The position numbers and the translations under genes are program-made. From Leptospiraceae bacterium (lineage in GTDB: Bacteria; Spirochaetota; Leptospiria; Leptospirales; Leptospiraceae), in the NCBI GenBank assembly GCA_024233835.1, contig JACKPC010000005.1, forward strand, positions 62,001 to 126,000: DNA of 64,000 nucleotides, written 5' to 3'. Below are positions 34,580 to 42,564 of this stretch, one piece after another (the first letter of the stretch is position 1; each line of letters starts with the position of its first letter). The notes beneath the pieces were generated by a model. That model was not told the DNA's origin and made no database searches. It saw only the letters and a program-made list of their open reading frames with translations.

Positions 34580-34885
34580 TTATCCTTCAAGATAAGCCAG
34601 AACAATGTCTTCTTCGGGGATGCCTTTATCATTCAATAGGTGTCCGAGAGAAAGTTCAGTATTATCTTCCTGGATCCATATTTTATTAGCTTTTAAATTA
34701 ATATGAAAGATGCAATCGTGGATTCTGCTATCTTCTGTCCAGCCCACAGAAAATAAAACATAATGACCGTTCTTCTCATCGATTACTTTTTGAAATTCAA
34801 TTCGTCCGTCTCCTTCCGGTATTTTACCATCATAGGAGTTTAGAATTTCTGCAATTGCTAATTTATAAATATCTAATTTACTCAT
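34580..34885 (-). CDS. XisI-family protein, orphan and slightly short
   Basis: This 101-residue protein matches the XisI family (first described in cyanobacterial fdxN-element excision). It begins MSKLDIYKLAIAEIL, contains the conserved VGWTEDSRIHDCIFHINLKA and KIWIQEDNTE, and ends with IPEEDIVLAYLEG. Typical members have about ten more residues after this block. XisI usually sits beside xisH; no xisH is present here. A recombination role cannot be assumed, as these pairs are common in non-cyanobacterial accessory DNA. Confidence 0.85.
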   Translation of the reverse strand: MSKLDIYKLAIAEILNSYDGKIPEGDGRIEFQKVIDEKNGHYVLFSVGWTEDSRIHDCIFHINLKANKIWIQEDNTELSLGHLLNDKGIPEEDIVLAYLEG

Positions 34886-35097
34886 TACTTACTATTTCCT
34901 GTTCTTTATTATCCTGTTCTCTTGCTCTCTTTCGATATTTTCTTTTTTATTATGACTGTTGTCAATTCCCATTTTGAAAAAGTAACAGGAGAATAGATAA
35001 ATTACGCTTATCAACTAAATGTTTTTTCATTTTCAGGTCATTCATTTTGAAAGTTTTTTACTACCAAGAAAGAGCTTAGAATATTTCCTGTTTTTCT
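34886..35097. other. Intergenic region upstream of the patatin operon
   Basis: This 212-base AT-rich divergent region lies between the XisI gene and the patatin gene and should hold promoters for both. I could not assign clear hexamers. No gene or strong inverted repeat was recognised. Confidence 0.35.
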
Positions 35098-35973
35098 ATG
35101 GGAAAAAAAGCTCTTATACTTTCCGGTGGAGGAGCCAGAGGTGCATACCAGGCGGGAGTTTTTCGTTATCTCGAAGAGATGGGTTTTGTTCCGGACATCG
35201 TCTGCGGCACTTCTGTGGGCGCCATAAATGCCTGTGGAATTGCTTCCGGCATGGACTCGGAAAAATTATCCGAACTCTGGAGAACTCTGGATCGGAAAAA
35301 GGTAATGAAAACCGGTTTTCGTAGAACTTTTCGAAGCCTTTTTCGGAGAAAATTTCATCCTATGGCCGACCCCGGGCCTTTACGTGAATTAGTGCAGTCT
35401 CATCTTGACTTTAATGCCTTACACACCTCTCCAATGGATGTTTATATTGCAGCGGTGAATATAGAACAATCCAAACTGGTCTTTTTTAAAAATAAGGAAA
35501 TTAGCATCGATCACCTGATGGCTTCTTCTGCTATTCCCCTGCTTTTTCCCTGGCAAATCCTGGGGGGGGAGGCCTATTGGGATGGAGGGCTTATGGCCAA
35601 TACTCCCATTCTACCTGCAATTCAGTCTGGAGCGGATGATATTATCTCGGTTTTACTTTCACCGGTAGGAGGGGAAGCTAACCGACAGGAACTTCCCAAA
35701 AATCGTAGAGAAGCTCTCAGTCGTGCAGTAGAACTATCCTTACTGGGCTCTTATCAAAATTTATGGATGAAAGTTGAAGAGAATCAAAAACAGGAAACTG
35801 AACTCGGTTTTCTTTCATCTCTTTTACGTGCAGCTAACCCGAAAATTCGAATCCGAACTCTTGGTCCGAAAACATATTTCAGTTTGAAAAGTGTTTTGAA
35901 CTTTACAGCACAACAGGCAGAAAGCTTGATTGAACAGGGCTATCTGGATGCCCAAAACCAATTAAAGGCTTAG
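35098..35973 (+). CDS. Patatin-like phospholipase
   Basis: This 291-residue protein of the patatin family (serine lipid acyl hydrolases) has the oxyanion loop GGGARGAYQAG (residues 10-20), the nucleophile in GTSVG (Ser39), and the catalytic Asp in the DGG motif (WDGGLMANTP, Asp162). It has no signal peptide, so it acts in the cytoplasm or after non-classical export. The next gene starts at the base after its stop, so this phospholipase is co-expressed with a glycosidase that may act on glycolipids. The substrate is inferred only. Confidence 0.92.
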   Translation: MGKKALILSGGGARGAYQAGVFRYLEEMGFVPDIVCGTSVGAINACGIASGMDSEKLSELWRTLDRKKVMKTGFRRTFRSLFRRKFHPMADPGPLRELVQSHLDFNALHTSPMDVYIAAVNIEQSKLVFFKNKEISIDHLMASSAIPLLFPWQILGGEAYWDGGLMANTPILPAIQSGADDIISVLLSPVGGEANRQELPKNRREALSRAVELSLLGSYQNLWMKVEENQKQETELGFLSSLLRAANPKIRIRTLGPKTYFSLKSVLNFTAQQAESLIEQGYLDAQNQLKA

Positions 35974-37854
35974 ATGGAACGTTTATCCTGTGATGGTCAG
36001 TACTTTAGGGATTCTAATGGTAATGTAATCCTGTTTCGAGGCATTAATCTCGCCGGAAGTTCTAAAGTTCCGCTTAAACCGGATGGAACCACCCATTTCG
36101 ATCAGACGGTATCTTTTCAAAATCACAGGGAAGTTTCTTTTGTAGGAAGACCTTTTCCTTTATCGGAGGCAGAGGAGCATTTTAAAAGGTTAAAGTCCTG
36201 GGGGTTTAATCTCTTCAGGCTTTTAGTTCCCTGGGAGGCCCTTGAACACGGAGGGCCGGGAGTATACGATGAGGAGTATTATGAATATATTCTGAGTATC
36301 TGCCAGCTTGCGGGCTCTTATGGTTTTTACGTTTTTATAGATCCACATCAGGATGTATGGTCGAGGTTTACCGGTGGAGATGGAGCTCCCGGTTGGACCT
36401 TAGAAACTGTGGGTATTGATATTGAAAAACTTGCCGAATCAAGAATGACTCGAATCCATCATCTTGAAACCGAAACCTATACGGGTAGTACCTGGTTTCT
36501 AAATTACCAGTCTTATCCGGTAGCCACCCTGTTTACCTTATTTTTTGCCGGGAAAATACTGGCACCTTATCTTTTAATTGAAGGGGAAAACATACAGACC
36601 TATCTACAGAAACATTATTTTTCTGCTTATAAAAAATTAGCCATGCTTCTAAAACCCATGCAGGCAGTGTTGGGCTTTGGAAGTATGAACGAACCCTCAA
36701 GAGGTTATATTGGCCGTAGGGAACTGAAAACATTTGAAGGGATTTATTTTGGAAAGTGCCGGGCGGCGAGTCCGTTCCAGGAAATGTTTATCTCAGAAGG
36801 GAATACCTGTGACGTAGAGATCTGGTTTTCCTATGGTTTAAAAGGCATTTCCTTATATAAGAAAAAGGTTAATAAAGAGAAAGTTTCTATCTGGAAACCG
36901 AAAAAGTTTTGTACCTGGAGAATGCACGGGGTTTGGAATTATGATCCGAATGGTGCGCCGATGCTTCTTCGCCCTGATTATTTTAGTCGGGATCAAAGAG
37001 GCAGGGCTTTTCATTTTGAGTCAGACTTCTTAAAACCTTTTATCCGGGATTTCCGTTCTGAAATTCATTCTGTGGAGTCCCAGTTTAAAATATTTGTAGA
37101 ATCGGAACCGGGAAGTCCGGGCCTTTCCTGGAAAGAACAGGAGCCGACATCTTCTCTGATAAATGCAAATCACTGGTATGATGTGTTACAAATTGCAATT
37201 CCGAAAAAACCGAACTGGCTTTCCCTCGACTTGTATAATAAAAATATTATAATTGGAAAAAAGAATATTCGAAAAATGTTAAGAATGAGTTTACAGGCAT
37301 TTCGGAAAGCTTCTCTTGAAGATATGCCGGCGAATCCGGGTATTATAGGCGAATTTGGTGTTCCTATGAACTTGAACGGTTTGCAAGCATTGCATTCTAA
37401 TAATTATCAAAAACAGGAAGACAGTCTGAATTCATTTTTAGAGTTTGTAGAATCAGGTTTTCAAAATATAGTTCTATGGAATTATAGCCCGGATAATACA
37501 TTCGAACTGGGAGATAGATGGAACTCGGAAGATTTCTCGATCTATTCAAAAGATGCACCCGGTGACGGGGGGAGGGCTTTAAAAGCAATTAGTCGACCCT
37601 ACCCGGTTTTTACGAGCGGAGAGCCTGAGCATTTTTCCTTTTGCCTGAAAACCCGTGTTTTTCGCTATGTTTTTTCTCTGGGAACATTTCCGGCGGGAGC
37701 CTGCATTCTATATGTTCCGGAAGTGCATTATCCTAATGGAATAAAAGTTTATGTATCAGGGGGAAGCTACAGTTTTGATCCGATAGCTCATCTTTTATAT
37801 TTCAAAGGTCAACTTGGTTTGTCTCTCTATAGCATTCGAGTGGAAGCTCGCTGA
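35974..37854 (+). CDS. GH5 glycosidase, endoglycoceramidase/steryl-glucosidase-like
   Basis: This 626-residue glycosyl hydrolase of family 5 opens with VILFRGINLAGSSKVP. The acid/base Glu is in GSMNEPSRG (Glu240) and the nucleophile Glu is in IIGEFGVPMN (Glu460). FRLLVPWEALEHGGPGVYDE and IDPHQDVWSRFTGGDGAP are typical of the subgroup that includes fungal glucocerebrosidase and ergosteryl-beta-glucosidase. A C-terminal beta domain follows. There is no signal peptide, consistent with an intracellular glycolipid hydrolase. It lies in a tight operon with a patatin (0 bases) and a DUF1295 membrane protein (22 bases), suggesting glycolipid or steryl-glucoside turnover. Confidence 0.85.
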   Translation: MERLSCDGQYFRDSNGNVILFRGINLAGSSKVPLKPDGTTHFDQTVSFQNHREVSFVGRPFPLSEAEEHFKRLKSWGFNLFRLLVPWEALEHGGPGVYDEEYYEYILSICQLAGSYGFYVFIDPHQDVWSRFTGGDGAPGWTLETVGIDIEKLAESRMTRIHHLETETYTGSTWFLNYQSYPVATLFTLFFAGKILAPYLLIEGENIQTYLQKHYFSAYKKLAMLLKPMQAVLGFGSMNEPSRGYIGRRELKTFEGIYFGKCRAASPFQEMFISEGNTCDVEIWFSYGLKGISLYKKKVNKEKVSIWKPKKFCTWRMHGVWNYDPNGAPMLLRPDYFSRDQRGRAFHFESDFLKPFIRDFRSEIHSVESQFKIFVESEPGSPGLSWKEQEPTSSLINANHWYDVLQIAIPKKPNWLSLDLYNKNIIIGKKNIRKMLRMSLQAFRKASLEDMPANPGIIGEFGVPMNLNGLQALHSNNYQKQEDSLNSFLEFVESGFQNIVLWNYSPDNTFELGDRWNSEDFSIYSKDAPGDGGRALKAISRPYPVFTSGEPEHFSFCLKTRVFRYVFSLGTFPAGACILYVPEVHYPNGIKVYVSGGSYSFDPIAHLLYFKGQLGLSLYSIRVEAR

Positions 37855-37876
37855 ACTAATAAGGATATATTAGAAT

Positions 37877-38719
37877 ATGGGTAATATAGAATATTTTTTA
37901 GAATTAAATCATCCTATTTCTCTTCTTTTTATTTCTTACAGTTTAGTTTTTTGTCTTATGGCCGGTTTCTGGTTTATAGGTAGACTCCTAAGAAATTATA
38001 CAGTTGTGGATATTGCCTGGACTCTATCTCTTTTTTTGGCTAACCTTATTTATTATTTTTTTGCGGAAGGGTATAGGTATAGAAAGAGTCTGATTTTAAT
38101 TATGGTGAGTATCTGGTCTTTTCGTTTGGCCTGGTACTTATGTTTACGGGTTTTTACACATGAAGAAGACCCACGATATAGGGAGTTTCGGGAAAAATAT
38201 AAAAAAGAGAACCCCTCCACTGTAGATAGAAAATTTTTTTGGAATATTTTTCAGTTCCAGGGACTATTAAGCATAGTAATTTCGATTCCTTTTTTAGTGA
38301 TTTGTATGAATGCAGAAAGGAATCTGGGTATTCTGGAGTTTATATCTCTTTTTATCTGGTTTTTGGGTTTAGTAGGAGAGACCGTTGCAGATTTGCAGAT
38401 GATGATTTTTAAATCAAAAAAAGAAAATTACCATAGAACCTGTCAGCAGGGACTGTGGTATTATTCGAGGCATCCCAATTATTTTTTTGAATGGCTTATC
38501 TGGGTTTCCTACGGTCTTTTTGCGTTTTCTGCAAAACCATACGGGCCTTTTATGTTGCTATATCCTTTTTTGATGTATATTTTACTTACCCGTTTTACCG
38601 GAATTCCATTGAGTGAAAAACAGGCTATAGCCAAAAGAGGAGAGGAATACAGAGAATACCAGAGAACCACCTCTGCTTTTTTTCCCTGGTTTAAAAAAGA
38701 ATCGAGAGCAAGCCGGTAA
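37877..38719 (+). CDS. DUF1295 / steroid 5-alpha-reductase-like membrane protein
   Basis: This 280-residue polytopic protein carries the conserved C-terminal block of DUF1295 and steroid-reductase-like enzymes: GLWYYSRHPNYFFEWLIWVSYG, then GIPLSEKQAIAKRGEEYREYQR. Related enzymes reduce double bonds in isoprenoid or sterol-like lipids with NADPH, or methylate membrane substrates; which applies here is unknown. A start with AAGGATAT upstream and 22 bases after the GH5 stop indicates the same operon as the patatin and GH5 genes. Confidence 0.85.
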   Translation: MGNIEYFLELNHPISLLFISYSLVFCLMAGFWFIGRLLRNYTVVDIAWTLSLFLANLIYYFFAEGYRYRKSLILIMVSIWSFRLAWYLCLRVFTHEEDPRYREFREKYKKENPSTVDRKFFWNIFQFQGLLSIVISIPFLVICMNAERNLGILEFISLFIWFLGLVGETVADLQMMIFKSKKENYHRTCQQGLWYYSRHPNYFFEWLIWVSYGLFAFSAKPYGPFMLLYPFLMYILLTRFTGIPLSEKQAIAKRGEEYREYQRTTSAFFPWFKKESRASR

Positions 38720-38774
38720 GGCTAAATATTTAGTAGTGAAAAATTTTTTATAAAATAAACATAGAGGAACTTCG

Positions 38775-40142
38775 ATGAAACATTTCATTTCTTTAAGTAG
38801 TATATTGATTCTCACTTCTTGTTCGGGTCTTATTAAAAAAGATACGAAAGTTGAACACTATTTAGAACCTCCCAACATTCGTATTGACCAGTATAAGGAT
38901 ACCTGGAATTTGAAAGGTAAGGGGCCTGTGAAACTTCCCTGTGGAACTTCCTGTAAAGCTTCCGAACTCGATAAGTATAAACCGGAAGAGGCAGCCAAAT
39001 TTTCCAAGCAAGGCACCTGGGAAGAATACATTGAGAAAGAAAAAACAGGTGGAATCAAATATAGTGTTCTCGATAAACGTGGTGAGTATGTGGATGGTAA
39101 AAGAGAAGGTCTCTGGAAATCATTTTACGAGGTCGCCGATGGACAGACAGCTCCTGTTCTAAGGGAGACTCCCTATAAAAATGGCAAGAAAGATGGGATT
39201 GAGAAAAAATATAAAGAAGATGGTTTACAAATTGAAGAAACCACCTATGTCGACGGACTTATGGAAGGCCCGTACTGGCAAAAAACTCGGAAAGGTCTCT
39301 GGAAATTAAAAGGACGCTATTCGAATGATTTAGAAGAAGGTAAATGGATAGAGTATTATGCCGAAGATGCAGATCTGGTTATAAATAATATTGCGCACTA
39401 CAGGGCCGGGAAAAAACATGGAGCCTATATCTCATACTTTAAAGATGGAAAAACCGTTCAGGCACAGGGGGATTATACCAGTGATGCAGGTGGATACTGG
39501 AAAGTCGGGAAATGGAATTTTTATTATGAGAGCGGTCAGTTACAATCATCGGGTGTGTATGATACACAACCAGCCACTGATGATTCCGGTAAGGTCAAGG
39601 TAAATCCAACCACCAATACAATTATTTCCAAACGAATCGGAGTATGGAAAAAGTTTTATATGAATGGGGACATTTTCTTTGAAGGGGCACTGGAAGGTAA
39701 TAGACCCAATGGAGAATGGAGATTTTATTTTAAAGGTGGAAAACTCTGTGCTTTTGGAACTATGGCCAATGAATTTATGATGAAAGAAGGAACTGTTTAT
39801 AATGAAGATGGTTCTCTCTGGGGAAAGGGAGTTTTTATGACTTCTCTTATTAAGATGAACGAAAAAGAGGATAAAATTGAAACCAAGTTTACCCCGGGTT
39901 ATCCTTTTACTTATTATAAAAATGGACAGAAGTATATGGAGATAACCGATGAGAAAGACGATTCGGGTAAGGTTGTTGCCCGAGAATATTCAAATTCCGG
40001 ATCTGTTATCGGGAAAGGGCCGATTCAACCCCTTATTCGGAAAAAAGATGGTTGTTGGGAAGAAAGCGGGAAGAAGGTTTTATACCGGATGGGATCGGTT
40101 GTTACAAGTAAAATTCAGAAGAAAATGTTTAAATGTGAGTAA
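38775..40142 (+). CDS. MORN/YwqK-type repeat lipoprotein
   Basis: This 455-residue lipoprotein has the lipobox region LILTSC near residue 16. It is followed by about ten copies of the MORN-like/YwqK repeat (for example YVDGKREGLWKSFYE, NGKKDGIEKKYKEDG and NGEWRFYFKGGKLCAFG). Such repeats form an extended beta sheet and mediate binding. It is often labelled as an antitoxin family, but no toxin is next to it and the lipoprotein signal argues for an envelope role. It lies upstream of the Bat-like genes on the same strand, 34 bases away. Confidence 0.85.
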   Translation: MKHFISLSSILILTSCSGLIKKDTKVEHYLEPPNIRIDQYKDTWNLKGKGPVKLPCGTSCKASELDKYKPEEAAKFSKQGTWEEYIEKEKTGGIKYSVLDKRGEYVDGKREGLWKSFYEVADGQTAPVLRETPYKNGKKDGIEKKYKEDGLQIEETTYVDGLMEGPYWQKTRKGLWKLKGRYSNDLEEGKWIEYYAEDADLVINNIAHYRAGKKHGAYISYFKDGKTVQAQGDYTSDAGGYWKVGKWNFYYESGQLQSSGVYDTQPATDDSGKVKVNPTTNTIISKRIGVWKKFYMNGDIFFEGALEGNRPNGEWRFYFKGGKLCAFGTMANEFMMKEGTVYNEDGSLWGKGVFMTSLIKMNEKEDKIETKFTPGYPFTYYKNGQKYMEITDEKDDSGKVVAREYSNSGSVIGKGPIQPLIRKKDGCWEESGKKVLYRMGSVVTSKIQKKMFKCE

Positions 40143-40176
40143 ACCTCTTTATAAGGAAATCGTCTAAAAAATAGAA

Positions 40177-40890
40177 ATGATGAAACTAAGCCAAATATTC
40201 ATAAGTTTATGTATAGCTTCTTCCACTTATGCTTTTGATGTGGATCCTGTTGGAAAGCAGGTGGAAGAGGGTTTAAAGCATTACCAAAACAAGCGCTATA
40301 AAAGAGCTCTTGAGGAGTTTAAAAAGGTTGAGAAAGAAATTTCTGAGGAAAAGAGGGCGAGTTTTAATCGTGGGGCAGCTGAATACAGGGCCGGAGATTA
40401 TGACTCGGCTATCAAGAGTTTTGAAAAATCTGCTAGGGCTAAAAACCCCTCCCTTCGTACCCGTTCCCTTTATAATTTAGGAAATTCCTATTATGAAAAA
40501 GGAGATAAGATTAACGCGATTAACTCCTATCTTAAGGCACTGGAGGTAGATCCGAATTTTGTGCCTGCCAAAAAAAATATAGAGCTTTTACAAAAACAGG
40601 AAGAAGAGAAGAAACAGGAAAAACAGCAGGAAAATTCAGAAAAAGAAGAGAACAAGTCTCAGAAAAAAGAGCAAAATAAAACTCAAGAAAGCAAAGAGAA
40701 GAAGGAAGCGAAAAAAAGTGAAGGAGATGAAGAAAAAGAGAAAAAACCATCTGAGGGGGAAAAGGAAGAAAATAAAAGCAAGCTTACAAGAGAAGAAGCG
40801 GAACGTATTTTAGAATCTTCGAGACAAAATTCGATAAATAAGAGAAAAGATTCGCTTAGAAAAAGAAATAAGTCGGGAGTTTTTTGGTAG
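40177..40890 (+). CDS. BatC-like TPR protein
   Basis: This 237-residue protein has an N-terminal signal (MMKLSQIFISLCIASSTYAF), three TPR-like units (residues about 25-140, e.g. RASFNRGAAEYRAGDYDSAI and SLYNLGNSYYEKGDKINAIN), and a long Lys/Glu-rich tail. This layout matches BatC of the Leptospira aerotolerance operon. The neighbouring BatD follows by 9 bases. The usual BatA and BatB von Willebrand-type proteins are not next to it in this window. Confidence 0.82.
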   Translation: MMKLSQIFISLCIASSTYAFDVDPVGKQVEEGLKHYQNKRYKRALEEFKKVEKEISEEKRASFNRGAAEYRAGDYDSAIKSFEKSARAKNPSLRTRSLYNLGNSYYEKGDKINAINSYLKALEVDPNFVPAKKNIELLQKQEEEKKQEKQQENSEKEENKSQKKEQNKTQESKEKKEAKKSEGDEEKEKKPSEGEKEENKSKLTREEAERILESSRQNSINKRKDSLRKRNKSGVFW

Positions 40891-40899
40891 GGAGTTGAT

Positions 40900-42561
40900 T
40901 TGGTGAAAAAAGTTTTTCTGGTATATTTAGTAATCCTTGTATTTCCTTTATCTCTTTTAGCTGAGGTGCAATTTAGACTCTCTAAAGATACGGTTTTAAA
41001 GGGAGAGCCTCTTTATGCTATTTTTGAAATAAATGGAAATCCTGATGTAGTAGTTCCCCGAAATATTTTTTCAAAAGATTCCGTAACCGCTGAGTATATT
41101 GGTATAGAACAAAGTTTTTCTTCCATAAACTTTCAGGTGAAACGAAAGAAAATTGTAAAATTTCGTGTAGTGACTTCAAAGCACGGAACTTTGAGTTTAC
41201 CTGAGATTCAGATAAATGTGGATGGTAAAACTTATTCTTCCGGAAATGTAAGTTTTACAGTAAAGAATAAACGTTATAAAGTACAGAAACCTACATCCAT
41301 TTTTGATAGAATTTTTAATGGAAGAGATCCTTTCCGAAACTATAACTATATAGAACCTGCAGAAGACGATATTCGAATTCAATTTGCTTTAAATAAGGAA
41401 AAAGTATATGTGGGGGAAACTGTAGTTGGCTATTATAAAATTTTGTATACTAATATGAGTAAGCCCTATTTTGAAAGAAATCAGATGAAAAATATGGAAT
41501 TTCCATTTTTTACATCTGAGCTTTTAGATGGAGTCAGTATCAGTCTTTCTGAAACTGAAACTGTAAACAATCGAATTTATGATCTTATCCCGTATAACAA
41601 GGAAATATACGCTCTCACTCCTTTGAAAGAAGGAACATTTGTTCTGGGGAATACTCATTTTGATGTGGAAGGAAATCCCGATACCTATTTCACAGCGAGA
41701 GTGATGGAAGCAAAAGGTATAAAGGTTAAGGTAAAAGGTTTACCCAATCCGCAACCTGTAGATTTTTCAGGAGAGGTAGGGAAATATGAACTTAAAGTAA
41801 ATCTTGAAGCCAATACAATAGGCCTGGGGCAAAATCTTGAGCTAAGGCTGAAAGTCTTTGGTGAGGGAGCCGGTCTTTTAATTCGGGATCCACTTTCTTC
41901 TTTGTGTAAAAATGGAGCCTGTGCCGATTTTGATATAACGTATATAAGGGAAACGAGAGATAGAAAATTTACAAAACTACAGAATGGCAGTCATGGTTTT
42001 TACTCAAATACCGAGTTTTTCTATAGCCTTCGACCGAGAAAAGAGGGAAATCTATTACCCGGGAATGTGAAAATAGTTTTTTTCAACCCGTCCTCGGAAA
42101 AATATGAAACCGCATCAGCTGAGATTCCTGCTATTTATGTTTCCAAATCTTCGTTTGATTCTAAGGAATCCGGCATTTACAGGCCAAAAAAAGAGCCATT
42201 TCACTGGTTTCCCTATTTTCTGGGATTTAGCCTGGTGCTGGGTTTCGGATTTTCTATTTTCTTTTTCCGGGTCAGGATTGTGAAGCATGGCATCAATATT
42301 TTAGCCCTATTTAACTTGAAAATACTCCCCCTCGAACCCGAAAGTTTGATGGAATTGGATAGAGTTATCGGGATGAAAAAAGGTGCTTTACTTAAAAACT
42401 CACTTCTGGAAAAAGGTTTTCAAAAGCAAAAGGTTTATGAACTTTTGCAACTGAAGAGAAATTGTAACAACCAATCACTTTTAGAACTTTATCAGAAATC
42501 TGATAATTTACAAAAGGAATATTTATTGAAGTTTGCAACTGATTTTTTTAAGGAGGGTTAA
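40900..42561 (+). CDS. batD: BatD-like (oxygen tolerance) protein
   Basis: This 553-residue protein has a signal peptide (VFLVYLVILVFPLSLLAE), several beta-sandwich domains typical of BatD (for example VQFRLSKDTVLKGEPLYAIF and ALNKEKVYVGETVVGYYKI), and a single membrane helix near residue 450 (WFPYFLGFSLVLGFGFSIFF). A cytoplasmic tail of about 90 residues follows. The family belongs to the Bat system of envelope stress and aerotolerance. It lies between the BatC-like gene and htpG with gaps of 9 and 3 bases. The GTG/TTG-type start at 40900 is preceded by GGGAG. Confidence 0.85.
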   Translation: MVKKVFLVYLVILVFPLSLLAEVQFRLSKDTVLKGEPLYAIFEINGNPDVVVPRNIFSKDSVTAEYIGIEQSFSSINFQVKRKKIVKFRVVTSKHGTLSLPEIQINVDGKTYSSGNVSFTVKNKRYKVQKPTSIFDRIFNGRDPFRNYNYIEPAEDDIRIQFALNKEKVYVGETVVGYYKILYTNMSKPYFERNQMKNMEFPFFTSELLDGVSISLSETETVNNRIYDLIPYNKEIYALTPLKEGTFVLGNTHFDVEGNPDTYFTARVMEAKGIKVKVKGLPNPQPVDFSGEVGKYELKVNLEANTIGLGQNLELRLKVFGEGAGLLIRDPLSSLCKNGACADFDITYIRETRDRKFTKLQNGSHGFYSNTEFFYSLRPRKEGNLLPGNVKIVFFNPSSEKYETASAEIPAIYVSKSSFDSKESGIYRPKKEPFHWFPYFLGFSLVLGFGFSIFFFRVRIVKHGINILALFNLKILPLEPESLMELDRVIGMKKGALLKNSLLEKGFQKQKVYELLQLKRNCNNQSLLELYQKSDNLQKEYLLKFATDFFKEG

Positions 42562-42564
42562 TCT

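Noticed and set aside
34511..34639. 42-residue plus-strand frame opposite XisI
   Set aside because: It overlaps the real XisI gene antisense and has no supporting start signal.
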